A stretch of 64,000 nucleotides of DNA from Seohaeicola zhoushanensis (GCF_014656415.1 NZ_BNCJ01000013.1:1-64000); one strand, 5' to 3'; positions 17,228 to 25,920 are shown, numbered from the stretch's first letter. Notes: a model not told the origin generated them from the sequence alone. Program-made: numbers and translations.

Positions 17228-18556
17228 TCAGCTTGCCGGCACGGTCCGGCCCGAGTGTTCCAGGGCTTTGGTCACCGCGAGCCGGGCAGATTCCGCGCAG
17301 GCCTGCGTGCCGCCGTTGCCATAGTCCTTGACCGCGTCGCCGACACACCAGAGGCCGCGAACGGGCGTTTCCACATCCATGTCATAGCCGGCGCCCGAGC
17401 GCTGCGCGGGCCAGTCGTCGCGCATCACCCGAACTGACAGCATCTTGACCTTGTCATCGAAGCCCGGGAACTGCTCGCGCAGGTCTTCGAGGGCCAGGTT
17501 CACCTCGGCATCGCTGTCGAAGTCGCCGATCGCCGGATGCGGAACGGCATAGGCCACATACTGGTGCCAGCCTTCCGGCGCGAGTTCGGGGCAGGTGGCG
17601 GTCAGGTTGGCCATGTTGCAGAGCCGGTTGTTCCGGGTCTGGCCGAAGGTCATGATTCCCGGCGCCTTTGGCATCAGGTCTTCCCGGGTGGCGAAGTTGA
17701 AGACGATATTGGCCGCGGGTTTGAGAAGATCCTCGGTCTGACGGACGTAGTCCGCGCCCAGAGCCTCGGGGCCGGTCAGGCCGACCAGCGCCTTCGGGCC
17801 GCCGTTGAACAGGATGGTCGAAGCTTCGACCCGGATCGGCGCGCCGCCGTTGCGGCGGATCCAGACGGCGGTGGCCTGTCCGTTCTCGATCTCGATCTTC
17901 TCGGCCGGACTGGATAGCCAGACCTCGCCGCCAAGCCGTTCGACCGCATCGGCCAGCGCCTGCCAGGCGCCCATGGTGCCTTGCGGATGAAAGCCAAACC
18001 GTTTGAACGCACCTTTCTGGGTGAAATAGGTCAAGAAGGCGCGGGCCGGGATTTCGCTGGAGTTCATCGCGAAGATTGCGGCGCAGAGGTTGCGGAAGAT
18101 CGCGTGCACCGTCTTGTTGCCGGTATAGCGCTGCAACCAGTCCTCGGTCGACTCGCGGCTATCGGGAAGCGTGCCGGTGCGCGCCATGGCAAACTGGTCG
18201 AGCACCCGGGAGGCCTGTTTGGTCACGCCGTTCAGCAGGAAACCCAGGCCGCCCTTGCTGACGTCGACCACCTTGCGGTTGAGATAGAAGACGGCGGGCG
18301 GTGTCGGTTGGCGGATGTCCAGGGTGGCGCCGCAAAGCTTGAAGGTTTCTTCGAACACGCCGCCGGGTTCCAGCGCGATGGCGCCGATGTTCACCTTGTG
18401 GCCGTCGATGATCTCGGTGCCGGCGCGACCGCCCAGATAATCGTGGTCGTCGATCAGGAGGGTATGCCGGCCCGCCGCCGCCAGGCGGGCTGCCGCATGG
18501 CATCCTCCTGCGCCGGCCCCGATCACGATGGCATCAAACTTTAGGGCTTCGGTCAT
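17228..18556 (-). CDS. FAD-dependent oxidoreductase (CrtI/phytoene-desaturase-like)
   Basis: 442 aa. The start ATG at 18556 follows CAGGAGCG; residues of the longer frame are not family-like. The N-terminal dinucleotide-binding motif is VIGAGAGGCHAAARLAAAG, followed by the GGRAGTE segment (about residue 43) characteristic of the amine-oxidase/carotenoid-desaturase superfamily. The C-terminal FAD contact is GLWCVGDAVKDYGNGGTQACAESA. Members desaturate or oxidise hydrophobic isoprenoids or similar ring compounds. A 24-bp palindrome lies 37 bp before the start. Confidence 0.82.
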   Translation of the reverse strand: MTEALKFDAIVIGAGAGGCHAAARLAAAGRHTLLIDDHDYLGGRAGTEIIDGHKVNIGAIALEPGGVFEETFKLCGATLDIRQPTPPAVFYLNRKVVDVSKGGLGFLLNGVTKQASRVLDQFAMARTGTLPDSRESTEDWLQRYTGNKTVHAIFRNLCAAIFAMNSSEIPARAFLTYFTQKGAFKRFGFHPQGTMGAWQALADAVERLGGEVWLSSPAEKIEIENGQATAVWIRRNGGAPIRVEASTILFNGGPKALVGLTGPEALGADYVRQTEDLLKPAANIVFNFATREDLMPKAPGIMTFGQTRNNRLCNMANLTATCPELAPEGWHQYVAYAVPHPAIGDFDSDAEVNLALEDLREQFPGFDDKVKMLSVRVMRDDWPAQRSGAGYDMDVETPVRGLWCVGDAVKDYGNGGTQACAESARLAVTKALEHSGRTVPAS

Positions 18557-18592
18557 GGCGTCGCGCTCCTGCGTCTTCCTGTTGGGTGATTC

Positions 18593-18616
18593 ATTAAACC
18601 GGATATCCGGCTTAAT
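18593..18616. promoter_or_regulatory. 24-bp palindrome with CCGGATATCCGG core
   Basis: The core CCGGATATCCGG (18599-18610) is perfect. Outer arms ATTAAA and CTTAAT pair with one mismatch. It lies 37 bp upstream of the CrtI-like gene. The core has the same CCGG-N4-CCGG layout as 7561-7574, typical in size for a TetR operator. Confidence 0.6.
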
Positions 18617-18706
18617 AATTTCACGGCAATGAGATACGCGCAACACATCTTTGACCGCTGCGCGCGTACGCAGGGTCAGGCGATGTCTTTTCCGGATGAG
18701 TTCGGC

Positions 18707-19768
18707 TTAGGAGTCGGTTGCGGGGACCGTCACCAGCTTCCCGTCGCGCGGGACAGTCTTCAACTCGCCCCGACGCACGAGGCGATTCACATGCGCCAGC
18801 GTTTCGGTGAAGGCAAAGCTCATCTGATGCGGATCGAGGGGGCGCGTGAACAGCACCGGGACAAGTGCGGCGGCGGTCTGGGGTCCGGCCTTGCAAGCCT
18901 CGCGAATGCGGTCGCAGCGTTCCTCGTGGTGCGCTTCGAGTTCGGAGCATCGCTGGTGCAGGCCCCGGAACACGCGGCGATGCCCCGGAAGAACAAGAAC
19001 GTCATCGGGGATTTCCGAGCGGAGAAACCTGAGCGAACGCAGGTAGTGTCCTAGGGGGTCGCCGTTCGGGTCGCCTGCGTAGACGCTCACGTTGGGAGAG
19101 ATGCGTTCGAGCACCTGATCGGCGGCGAAGAGGAGCTTTTCTTCCTCGCAATAGAGCATCACCTGTTCGGGCGCGTGGCCGTCGCCGGTAAGAACGCGGA
19201 AGGTGAACGCGCCGATTTCGAGCACGTCGGCGAGGACAAGCCGATGATAGGACAACGGCAGTTCGGCAACCCGACGCAGATATTCGTTGCCCTGGATCGC
19301 GACGACGCCGGCGACCTCTTTGGACATCCCGTGTTTCTGGTAGAAGTCGAAGTTCTGGGCGGTCAGCCTTTCGTTCACGCCGAGCGGCACGACCTTGCTG
19401 CCCATGTAGGAGGAGTAGCTGGTCAGCAGCTGAGCGTCGAACTGTTTGCAGAGCCAGCCGGCAAGGCCGATGTGATCGGGGTGGAAATGGGTCACGATCA
19501 CGCGGGTGATGGTTTCGCCCTTCATCGGCCCGTCGAACAGGGCGGTCCAGATCCCGATCGCCTCATCCGTCTGGATGCCGGTATCGATCACCGCCCAGCC
19601 TTCGCCGTCGCGGATGAAGAAGATGTTTACATGATCGAGCAAATAGGGAAGCGGCACGCGGGTCCAAAGGATACCCTCGCGCACCTCGACGAGCTCACCG
19701 AAACCCGGCATCTCGGCAAAGGGAAATTCGAGGGCACTGGCTGTCTGTGGTTGCGCGCTGGCTGACAT
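18707..19768 (-). CDS. Metallo-beta-lactamase fold hydrolase
   Basis: 353 aa. The zinc-binding signature THFHPDHIGL (about residues 112-121) is intact. Other ligand regions are GDGHAPEQV (His, about residue 197), FAADQVL (Asp) and VLPGHRRV (His). A C-terminal helical extension follows the catalytic domain, as in LACTB2/glyoxalase II-like proteins with a winged-helix tail. The family hydrolyses thioesters, lactones or phosphoesters. In this operon-like set, with hydratases and a CoA-transferase, a lactone or acyl-CoA thioester is a reasonable guess. Confidence 0.85.
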   Translation of the reverse strand: MSASAQPQTASALEFPFAEMPGFGELVEVREGILWTRVPLPYLLDHVNIFFIRDGEGWAVIDTGIQTDEAIGIWTALFDGPMKGETITRVIVTHFHPDHIGLAGWLCKQFDAQLLTSYSSYMGSKVVPLGVNERLTAQNFDFYQKHGMSKEVAGVVAIQGNEYLRRVAELPLSYHRLVLADVLEIGAFTFRVLTGDGHAPEQVMLYCEEEKLLFAADQVLERISPNVSVYAGDPNGDPLGHYLRSLRFLRSEIPDDVLVLPGHRRVFRGLHQRCSELEAHHEERCDRIREACKAGPQTAAALVPVLFTRPLDPHQMSFAFTETLAHVNRLVRRGELKTVPRDGKLVTVPATDS

Positions 19769-19797
19769 GGCAAAGTCCTTGCTTGTCCGTGGCGGGA

Positions 19798-20166
19798 TCA
19801 GGCCGGTGAGGCAATCCTCAGGGTCCCCGAGAGGACGTCCTTGCCGTCATCCGTCCTGACCCAGACGGAGAATCCGTCGTCCGTGCGATCGCCGCCCGCG
19901 GTGATGCGTTCCCCGACCCTTACCGGTGCGGTAAACCGGATGTCCAGATCCTGCTGCGTTGCGGCGGCGCCGAACGTGACCTCGATGGCATTGAGCAGAA
20001 GGACGAGCGACATCGATCCGTGCACGATGGGGCCGCCGAAAGGGGTCTGGCTGGCGAAGTCCTGGTCCAGATGCAGCGGATTGAAATCATGCGCGAGGTT
20101 GGCATAGGCAGCGGTCAGGGCCGGATCGCTTTGCAGGCTGAGCTGCTTGAGGGCCGAGGGTGTCAT
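19798..20166 (-). CDS. MaoC-like hydratase (hot-dog fold)
   Basis: 122 aa. The MaoC/hydratase 2 motif is clear: YANLAHDFNPLHLDQDFASQTPFGGPIVHGSM (about residues 20-51), with the catalytic Asp and His. It hydrates or dehydrates an enoyl-CoA, usually giving the (3R)-hydroxy isomer. It lies ten bases downstream of a gene for a related N-terminal-type hot-dog protein. The pair resembles a split two-domain hydratase in which only one half keeps the catalytic motif. The itaconyl-CoA hydratase family is one possible relative. Confidence 0.88.
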   Translation of the reverse strand: MTPSALKQLSLQSDPALTAAYANLAHDFNPLHLDQDFASQTPFGGPIVHGSMSLVLLLNAIEVTFGAAATQQDLDIRFTAPVRVGERITAGGDRTDDGFSVWVRTDDGKDVLSGTLRIASPA

Positions 20167-20176
20167 GGCGTTTCTC

Positions 20177-20575
20177 CTAGGCTGCCCAGATAGAGCGTAT
20201 TGTTCCGGTCATGATGACCTGGCCGCCGGCCGAGGCCTCGACACCGAAGGACACCCACTTGCGGCCCTTGCGCTCTTCCTTGTCGCGGCAGAATACCGAA
20301 ATGGCGAGCGTGTCGTTCCACCGGGCCGGCGCGCCGGTGAAGGACAGTGCCTGCGAGGCGTGCACGTTGCCGTTCGGGCGCGGCTGGATCGCACGGATAT
20401 AGGCCTCCATCATCGCGGCAACGATCATGCCGCCCGGCAGGCGAGACGAGTCGGACGGGCCGAACAGCTTGACCCATTCCGCCTTCTTGGCCTCGTCCAT
20501 GGCTATGTTGACCGTGCCAAAGGACTGGCCGGATTCGAACCTGTCAAAGGTCCAGAGCGCGGCCTCGTCGGTCAT
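20177..20575 (-). CDS. FAS1-type dehydratase-like hot-dog protein (partner of MaoC)
   Basis: 132 aa. The start ATG at 20575 follows GAGGAGAGG; the longer frame upstream is spurious. The sequence WTFDRFESGQSFGTVNIAMDEAKKAEW and the later ALSFTGAPARWNDTLAISVFCRDKEERKGRKWVSFGVEA resemble the N-terminal MaoC half of two-domain hydratases and lack the catalytic D-x4-H motif. It most likely forms a heteromer with the next gene (19798-20166). A GGTCTGA-N6-TCAGACC palindrome lies 29 bp before the start. Confidence 0.75.
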   Translation of the reverse strand: MTDEAALWTFDRFESGQSFGTVNIAMDEAKKAEWVKLFGPSDSSRLPGGMIVAAMMEAYIRAIQPRPNGNVHASQALSFTGAPARWNDTLAISVFCRDKEERKGRKWVSFGVEASAGGQVIMTGTIRSIWAA

Positions 20576-20603
20576 TCCCGGCCTCTCCTCTTCATATCTC
20601 GGG

Positions 20604-20623
20604 GTCTGAAAATAATCAGACCA
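20604..20623. promoter_or_regulatory. Perfect 20-bp palindrome before the hydratase pair
   Basis: GGTCTGA-AAATAA-TCAGACC, with 7-bp arms and a 6-bp AT spacer, 29 bp upstream of the ATG at 20575. It has the same arm and spacer lengths as the main operator but unrelated sequence, so it is probably bound by a different factor. Confidence 0.6.
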
Positions 20624-20731
20624 ATTGGCCGGATTTTCTAGACGCGGACGCGGCGGTTGCCAATCCTCCTTGCACAGCTGCATCCGCAGCGATGCGCGTG
20701 CAGGCCTGCCAGACGCCGGCGCGGCGGCGGT

Positions 20732-21949
20732 TCACGGGGTCTTGGCGAGCGAGATGGAGCCCTCTACCGCGAGCGCGCCGATCTGGGCGTCGGTGAGGCC
20801 GGCATCACGCAGCAGCTCTTCGGTGTGCTGCCCAAGTTTCGGGGGCAGACCGAGTTCGAAGCTGGCGTCGTTCCAGACCATCGGGTTCGCGATGGCGCGC
20901 GTGCGGCCCTCGGTGGGGTGATCCTGTTCCACGACCAGTTCCGAGGCACGCGTTTGCGGATCGTCGATCAACTCCTGAAGCGAATTCATCGGCGAGACGG
21001 GAATGTCGAGGTCATCGAAGAAATCCATCCAGTAGGCGGTGTCCTGTTCTTTCAGGATGTCGGACATGAGCGCGGAAACCGAATCGATGTGAACGACCCG
21101 CGCATTGATCGAGCTGAAGTGCGGGTGGTCGAGCAGATCCTCGCGGCCGACCTTGGGTAGAAACCGCCGCCAATGGTTGTCGTTGTAGACCGCGACGCAG
21201 ATGTGCCCGTTTCGCGTCTTGAACGGCCTGCGGTCATGCGACAGCAGGCGGGGATAGCCAAGCGCGCCATCGCCATCGACCGATGTGGTGCCGTAGAGAT
21301 GATCGCCCAGCACAAGGGACGCCAGAACCTCGAACATCGGCAGTTCGACCTTCTGCGCCTGGCCGGTCTGACGGGCAGCCAGCAGGCCGATGGGAATTGC
21401 CGCCGCCGCATACAGCCCGACGATGCGGTCGGCCATGTTGATCGGCACATAGCGCGGAGAGTGCGACCCCGCGAGGGTCTGAAGATAGGGCAGACCACAG
21501 GCCCCCTGGATCAGATCGTCATAGGCGGGACGGTCGCGATACGGGCCCTTCTGTCCATAGCCATAGAGGTTGCAAAAGACGATCTTCGGATTGACCGATG
21601 CGAGGCGTTCAAAATCCAGTCCGCGTCTCTGCGCGGCCCGGGGGCGCAGGTTGTGCACCACGACATCTGCCTTGGCGATGATCTTGTCCAGGGCTTCACG
21701 GCAGCGCGGGTCGGCCAGATCCATCGACAGGGTCTTCTTGCCCCGATTCAGGTTCATGAAGAGCGGACCCATACCGGAGGTAACGCTTGGCCCGATATGG
21801 CGCGTCGTGTCACCCGCCATCGGTTCGACCTTGATGACCTCGGCACCGCTGTCCGCCAGGATCTGCGTGCAGAGCGGGCCCATCAAAACGGTCGTGAGGT
21901 CCACCACCCGGATCCCGTCAAGAGGCTTGGAAGCCGCCTTTTGTGCCAC
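20732..21949 (-). CDS. Family III CoA-transferase (CaiB/BaiF)
   Basis: 405 aa. I place the start at the GTG at 21949, because CTGGAGGAAAG precedes it; the frame extends further upstream. Family hallmarks are LDGIRVVDLTTVLMGPLCTQILADSGAEVIKVEP at the N-terminus, NLNRGKKTLSMDL, and NLYGYGQKGPYRDRPAYDDLIQG with the expected catalytic Asp. It transfers CoA between acyl-CoA and a carboxylate. The CTGGTGC-N6-GCACCAG palindrome lies 35 bp before the start. Its neighbours (hydratases, BKACE) suggest shared acyl-CoA metabolism. Confidence 0.9.
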   Translation of the reverse strand: MAQKAASKPLDGIRVVDLTTVLMGPLCTQILADSGAEVIKVEPMAGDTTRHIGPSVTSGMGPLFMNLNRGKKTLSMDLADPRCREALDKIIAKADVVVHNLRPRAAQRRGLDFERLASVNPKIVFCNLYGYGQKGPYRDRPAYDDLIQGACGLPYLQTLAGSHSPRYVPINMADRIVGLYAAAAIPIGLLAARQTGQAQKVELPMFEVLASLVLGDHLYGTTSVDGDGALGYPRLLSHDRRPFKTRNGHICVAVYNDNHWRRFLPKVGREDLLDHPHFSSINARVVHIDSVSALMSDILKEQDTAYWMDFFDDLDIPVSPMNSLQELIDDPQTRASELVVEQDHPTEGRTRAIANPMVWNDASFELGLPPKLGQHTEELLRDAGLTDAQIGALAVEGSISLAKTP

Positions 21950-21983
21950 TCGTCTTTCCTCCAGATGGCCGCGTCGCATGTTT

Positions 21984-22003
21984 CTGGTGCGAGTGTGCAC
22001 CAG
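21984..22003. promoter_or_regulatory. Perfect 20-bp palindrome before the CoA-transferase
   Basis: CTGGTGC-GAGTGT-GCACCAG, with 7-bp perfect arms and a 6-bp spacer, 35 bp upstream of the GTG at 21949. The sequence is unrelated to the main operator. Confidence 0.55.
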
Positions 22004-22080
22004 CCGCCAGTGGAAATGAACCTTATTTTTAGAATTTTAAAACTTATCACTCCCGCGGGGCCATCTCCCTTGCTGCCCGG

Positions 22081-23022
22081 TCAGAATGCCGTGCGGTCGG
22101 AGCCCTTGAGTTGCAGCAATTCGCGGGCGTCGTCGGGCGTTGCAATCTCGAGCCCCAGTCCCTCGATGATGCCGCGGATCGCCGTGACCTGTTCAGCGTT
22201 GGACTTTGCCAGTTGGCCTTTCTTCAGCCAGAGCGAATCCTCGAGGCCGACGCGCACGTTTCCGCCCATAAGCGCGGCGGAGGTGGCGATGCGCATCTGA
22301 TTGGCCCCTGCCCCGAGCACGGACCAGACATAGTCCCCGCCGAAAAGCCGGTCTGCGGTGCGGCGCATGTGCATGACGTCTTCGGCGTGGGTGCCGATTC
22401 CACCCAGGATGCCGAAGACCGACTGAACGAAGAACGGTGGCTTGATCAGGCCGCGGTCGATGAAATGCGCCAGCGTATAGAGATGGCCGATGTCATAGCA
22501 TTCGACCTCGAACCGGGTGTTCTGTTCGGAACATGAGCGCAGAATGTGTTCGATATCGGCCAGGGTGTTACGGAAGAACCCGCTGCGGCTGCCCTCCAGA
22601 TAGTCGCGTTCCCAGCCGCTGATTTCGGGATAGCGTTGCAGCATCGGGTAGAGGCCAAAGTTCATCGTGCCCATGTTCAGAGACGCCAGTTCGGGGCTGA
22701 ACTCCACAGCGGGACGGAGCCGTTCTTCGATGGTCATGGTCTGGGAGCCACCGGTTGTCAGGTTCAGCACCGCGTCGGACTGCTGCTTGATGGATTGCAG
22801 GAAGGGCCGGAACAGCGCCGGGTTCTGATCCGGAATGCCGCTGTCCGGTTTGCGCGCATGGAGGTGAATAACCGCGGCGCCTGCCTGTGCCGCCTCGACC
22901 GCGTTCCGGGCGATCTGCTCTGCTGTTATGGGGAGATGCGGTGACATCGATGGCGTGTGGATGGATCCGGTGATCGCGCAGCTGATGACGACCTTGCGGC
23001 TCGATGTTTTGGGACGGTTCAT
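22081..23022 (-). CDS. 3-keto-5-aminohexanoate cleavage enzyme family (BKACE)
   Basis: 313 aa. ATG 23022 follows CCGAGGAG; the longer frame is not protein-like. Motifs: VVISCAITGSIHTPSMSPHLPIT at the N-terminus, AAVIHLHARKPDSG with metal-binding histidines, and SVLGAGANQMRIATSAALMGGNVRVGLEDSLW near the C-terminus. BKACE enzymes condense a beta-keto acid with acetyl-CoA and release acetoacetate plus a new CoA ester. Acetoacetate chemistry would link it with the two HMG-CoA lyases of the region. The substrate is unknown. Confidence 0.9.
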   Translation of the reverse strand: MNRPKTSSRKVVISCAITGSIHTPSMSPHLPITAEQIARNAVEAAQAGAAVIHLHARKPDSGIPDQNPALFRPFLQSIKQQSDAVLNLTTGGSQTMTIEERLRPAVEFSPELASLNMGTMNFGLYPMLQRYPEISGWERDYLEGSRSGFFRNTLADIEHILRSCSEQNTRFEVECYDIGHLYTLAHFIDRGLIKPPFFVQSVFGILGGIGTHAEDVMHMRRTADRLFGGDYVWSVLGAGANQMRIATSAALMGGNVRVGLEDSLWLKKGQLAKSNAEQVTAIRGIIEGLGLEIATPDDARELLQLKGSDRTAF

Positions 23023-23116
23023 GATTTTGCTCCTCGGCCTGTCGCAGGCGGCCTTTTGACCGGCGCCGGGCGCCTGACTGATGGGATTGGTATAAAATCG
23101 AGTTGCGGCGTCATAC

Positions 23117-23136
23117 AAGTCTTAATGATGAGACTT
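23117..23136. promoter_or_regulatory. Imperfect 20-bp palindrome upstream of the BKACE gene
   Basis: AAGTCTT-AATGAT-GAGACTT, with six of seven arm pairs matching. It overlaps the amidase stop codon and lies 95 bp before the BKACE start. It could be an operator or part of a hairpin; weak evidence. Confidence 0.3.
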
Positions 23137-24552
23137 CTGGTTGATCCCTGCCAGCCGCCCCAGCAGGACGGGATGTGGCGTGGAAAAGGCCAGCCGCGCC
23201 TCGACAGCCGCACCGGCAGCGATCAGCGCGCGGTCGTCGTAACGCCGGGCCATGATCTGAAGCCCGACCGGCAGGTCATCGGCCAGCCCTGCGGGCAGCG
23301 TGAGTGCCGGTTGGCCGGTCGTGTTGGCCGGCAGCACATAGGTGGTTGCAGACCAGCGCGTGTAAGCGCCCTCGTGGTAGGGCAGGTCTGCGGCTGGCGC
23401 CGTGTCCAGCATCGTTGGCGTGATGAGGAAGCGGTGCGTTTCATGAAAGGTCGCCAGTTCTGCCGTCAGATCAAGCTGGTGTTGCAGCCCCTGCCAGATC
23501 GCCTCGGGCCCGATGGACATTCCGCTCAGGCCGATTTCCACAAGTTTCGGGTCTACGAGGTCGCGCTTGTCCTCCGGTATGGAGCGCAGTGCCTGGGCCA
23601 TGCTAGCCAGCCAGAAGGGTTCGAACCGTTCGCGCATCGGTGGGATGACGGACCCGACCTCGATGATTGTGGCGCCGGCCTGTCGCAATAGGCGCAGGGC
23701 CTCGTCGATGACAGCAAGAGTGCCAGGAGAGGCCTGTGCGCCAGCGAAGCCGGGCGCGTAGGCAAAGGTCAGGGAGGTCAAGTCGGGTCGGCTGGCCGGG
23801 TACCAGGATTCGGGATCGTACGGGAGGCAGAGCGGGTCGCGCCGGTCGGGCTGGCGCATGACGTCAAGTGCGAGCGCGGCGTCGGCGACGTTCCGGGCGA
23901 TCGGTCCTTCCACGACCATCCGGGCCGAGGGGCCTGATTGTGGAAGGAAAGGTATGCTGCCGTTTGTTGGTTTGATGCCGACGACGCCACAGTAGCTGGG
24001 CGGCATTCTGAGCGAGCCGCCTCCGTCTGTTCCATGGGCGATCGGCCCGAGGCCGGCGGCCACTGCTGCCGCGCCGCCCCCGGTTGACCCACCCGCGTTG
24101 CGTGTGACGTCCCAGGGGGTGCGGGTCGCCCCGTTTCGGCGCGATTGCGTCAGACTCTTCCAGGCGAATTCGGGGGTGGTCGTCTTGGCGAAGATCACCG
24201 CTCCGGCGCGCTTCAGGCTTGCGACAGAGGGCGCATCCGTGCGGGCCGGAACCGAGGCATCGGTCAGGAGCGATCCCTTGAGGGTCGGCCATCCTGCAAG
24301 GTCCACCGTGTCCTTGATTGTTATCGGGACGCCATCGAGCGGCCCGCACGGGCGCTGGTTGCGCCACCGGGTTGTCGCTTCCTCGGCCTCTGCCAACGCC
24401 ATGTCGAAGCGGACTGTCTGAAAGGGATTGAGCACGGGTGCCACGCGCTCCGCCTGCCGGGATATTTCAGTGAGGACCTCAACAGGAGTCAGGTTTCCCA
24501 GCCGGAAAGCGGTGGTGAGTTCGGTTGCGCTCGACCAAATGGGATTGTCCAT
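23122..24552 (-). CDS. Amidase signature family hydrolase
   Basis: 476 aa. The start ATG at 24552 (MDNPIWSSATEL) follows AAAGGGAC. The amidase signature is in order: catalytic Lys in VPITIKDTVDLAG (about residue 82), NAGGSTGGGAAAVAAGLGPIAHGTDGGGSLRMPPSYCGVVGIKPT (about residues 152-196) with the nucleophilic Ser in GGGSLR. Amidases hydrolyse a carboxamide to acid and ammonia. In a catabolic cluster it could release an acid for CoA ligation. It diverges from the orphan TRAP binding-protein gene. Its length is usual for the family. Confidence 0.9.
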   Translation of the reverse strand: MDNPIWSSATELTTAFRLGNLTPVEVLTEISRQAERVAPVLNPFQTVRFDMALAEAEEATTRWRNQRPCGPLDGVPITIKDTVDLAGWPTLKGSLLTDASVPARTDAPSVASLKRAGAVIFAKTTTPEFAWKSLTQSRRNGATRTPWDVTRNAGGSTGGGAAAVAAGLGPIAHGTDGGGSLRMPPSYCGVVGIKPTNGSIPFLPQSGPSARMVVEGPIARNVADAALALDVMRQPDRRDPLCLPYDPESWYPASRPDLTSLTFAYAPGFAGAQASPGTLAVIDEALRLLRQAGATIIEVGSVIPPMRERFEPFWLASMAQALRSIPEDKRDLVDPKLVEIGLSGMSIGPEAIWQGLQHQLDLTAELATFHETHRFLITPTMLDTAPAADLPYHEGAYTRWSATTYVLPANTTGQPALTLPAGLADDLPVGLQIMARRYDDRALIAAGAAVEARLAFSTPHPVLLGRLAGINQKSHH

Positions 24553-24891
24553 GATGTCCCTTTGCGGCAAGGCTAAAAACATGTTTACGGATTTATGGAC
24601 ATTTATGTGCCAGCTTAGCAAGGTGTCCGGCGGATACTCTCGTGAAGCGTACCGCAACCTAGTGGAATGACGTGTTTATGGTTCGCCGTGGTAAAGGCTC
24701 AAGATAGATCATAATGCGCAGTTTTCCGTGGTTCATTGCGGGAGGTCCGCAGCTGTGAGCCGCTTTTTCGGCATATTCTTCCGGTTTACCGGTATTCAGC
24801 ACGGCCATGTCCCCCTTGATAAGGACGTGCACGTCATTTCGTACCGTCACTTTGCACCCGTGCGACGCTGTGTTCGCAAAGGGAGGAATTC
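24553..24891. other. Divergent regulatory region between amidase and TRAP binding protein
   Basis: 339 bp with no convincing gene; a 63-codon minus-strand frame across it has no recognisable features. It contains operator site 4 (24808-24827), a perfect 12-bp palindrome GACGTGCACGTC (24824-24835) and a TACCGGTA box near 24787. The region is AT-richer than the surrounding coding DNA. Confidence 0.6.
24808..24827. promoter_or_regulatory. Palindromic operator, site 4
   Basis: TGTCCCC-CTTGAT-AAGGACG, 11 of 14 arm positions, with a perfect left arm. It lies 64 bp before the TRAP binding-protein start. No matching -10 element is seen at the usual distance on either strand, so it is less certain than most copies. 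It overlaps the palindrome GACGTGCACGTC. Confidence 0.5.
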
Positions 24892-25920
24892 ATGCAAACA
24901 GGATTTGTTCTCCGTACCGTGCTGGCTGGCGCCCTCGGTGTGGGATTTGCCGCGGCTGCCATGGCGCAGGATGTGACCATCCGCTATTCGAACTGGCTGC
25001 CGAGCGGCTTCTGGCTCAAGGAAGAGGTGATCGCAGACTGGATCAAGCAGGTCGAGGAAGTCACTGAAGGCCGGGTTGTTGTCGAGACGACGCCGAAGGT
25101 GGTCGGATCGGTGCAGGGACAATATGACGTTATCCGCGATGGGCTGGCCGATCTGAGCTGGATCGTTGCGGGCTATACCCCCGGGCGCTTCCCGATGATC
25201 GAGTTTGGAGATCTCGGACTGATCGGCGAAAAGGCCGGTACGCTTGCCCCCGCGATGGACCGGATTTATCGCGAGGACCTGGCGCAATACAACGTCTTCG
25301 AAGGTGTCGAACCGCTGTCGGTGCTGGTCATCTCGCCCCTGCAGATGGTTCTGAAGGGCACCGTGGTCAACCACGTCGAAGATCTGAAGGGGCTGAAGCT
25401 GCGGTCTTCATCGAACACCTTGACAGCCGCGATCGAGGCCGTCGGTGCCGTGCCGATCCTGAAGCCGATTGCAGAGGTTTATGAAATGTTGGCCTCGGGC
25501 ACGATCGACGGGCAGATCACCAACCTGAACTCGGTGATCGGGTTTGGCGGGCTGGGGCTGACCGATTCCCAATATTACATCCCGGGCGGCATGTCGAACG
25601 CGGTCATCCTGTGGGGCCTGAACAAGGCTACCTGGGACAAGATCTCGCCGGCAGACCAGGACGCGATCCGCAAGATTTCGGGTGAGGTTTTCGCCAAGAA
25701 CGTTGGCGATGAATACGACCGTCAGGACGCGGCGGCTCTCGAGAAGATGAAAGAGGCGGGCTATTCGACGACGGTGGCCTCCGATGAGGACATGGCGAAG
25801 CTGCGCGAGATGCTCAAGCCCATTGAAACCGCCTGGATCGAACGGGCCAAGGCGGCCGGGCTGGAGAATGCCGAAGAGACTCTGGCGAAATACAAAAAGG
25901 CCGCAACCGGCGGCATGTAA
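24892..25920 (+). CDS. TRAP transporter solute-binding protein (DctP), orphan
   Basis: 342 aa, ATG after AAAGGGAGGAA. A typical signal peptide ends at AAAMAQD (about residue 25), so it is periplasmic. DctP features include VIRDGLADLSWIVAGYTPGRFP, LKGLKLRSSSNT and the EAVGAVPI segment near the middle. It is clearly related to the DctP at 44263-45300 (shared RDGLADxSxIVxGYTPGRF), but no DctQ or DctM gene is adjacent. It may deliver ligand to the permease encoded at 42374-44241. A rho-independent terminator follows. Confidence 0.9.
   Translation: MQTGFVLRTVLAGALGVGFAAAAMAQDVTIRYSNWLPSGFWLKEEVIADWIKQVEEVTEGRVVVETTPKVVGSVQGQYDVIRDGLADLSWIVAGYTPGRFPMIEFGDLGLIGEKAGTLAPAMDRIYREDLAQYNVFEGVEPLSVLVISPLQMVLKGTVVNHVEDLKGLKLRSSSNTLTAAIEAVGAVPILKPIAEVYEMLASGTIDGQITNLNSVIGFGGLGLTDSQYYIPGGMSNAVILWGLNKATWDKISPADQDAIRKISGEVFAKNVGDEYDRQDAAALEKMKEAGYSTTVASDEDMAKLREMLKPIETAWIERAKAAGLENAEETLAKYKKAATGGM

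Noticed and set aside
19050-19070. TGTCC...GGG-like sequence inside the MBL hydrolase gene
   Set aside because: It lies within coding sequence and matches the operator arms poorly.
24659-24850. Possible 63-codon minus-strand gene
   Set aside because: It covers the divergent regulatory region with operator site 4, has no recognisable motif and no supporting ribosome site.
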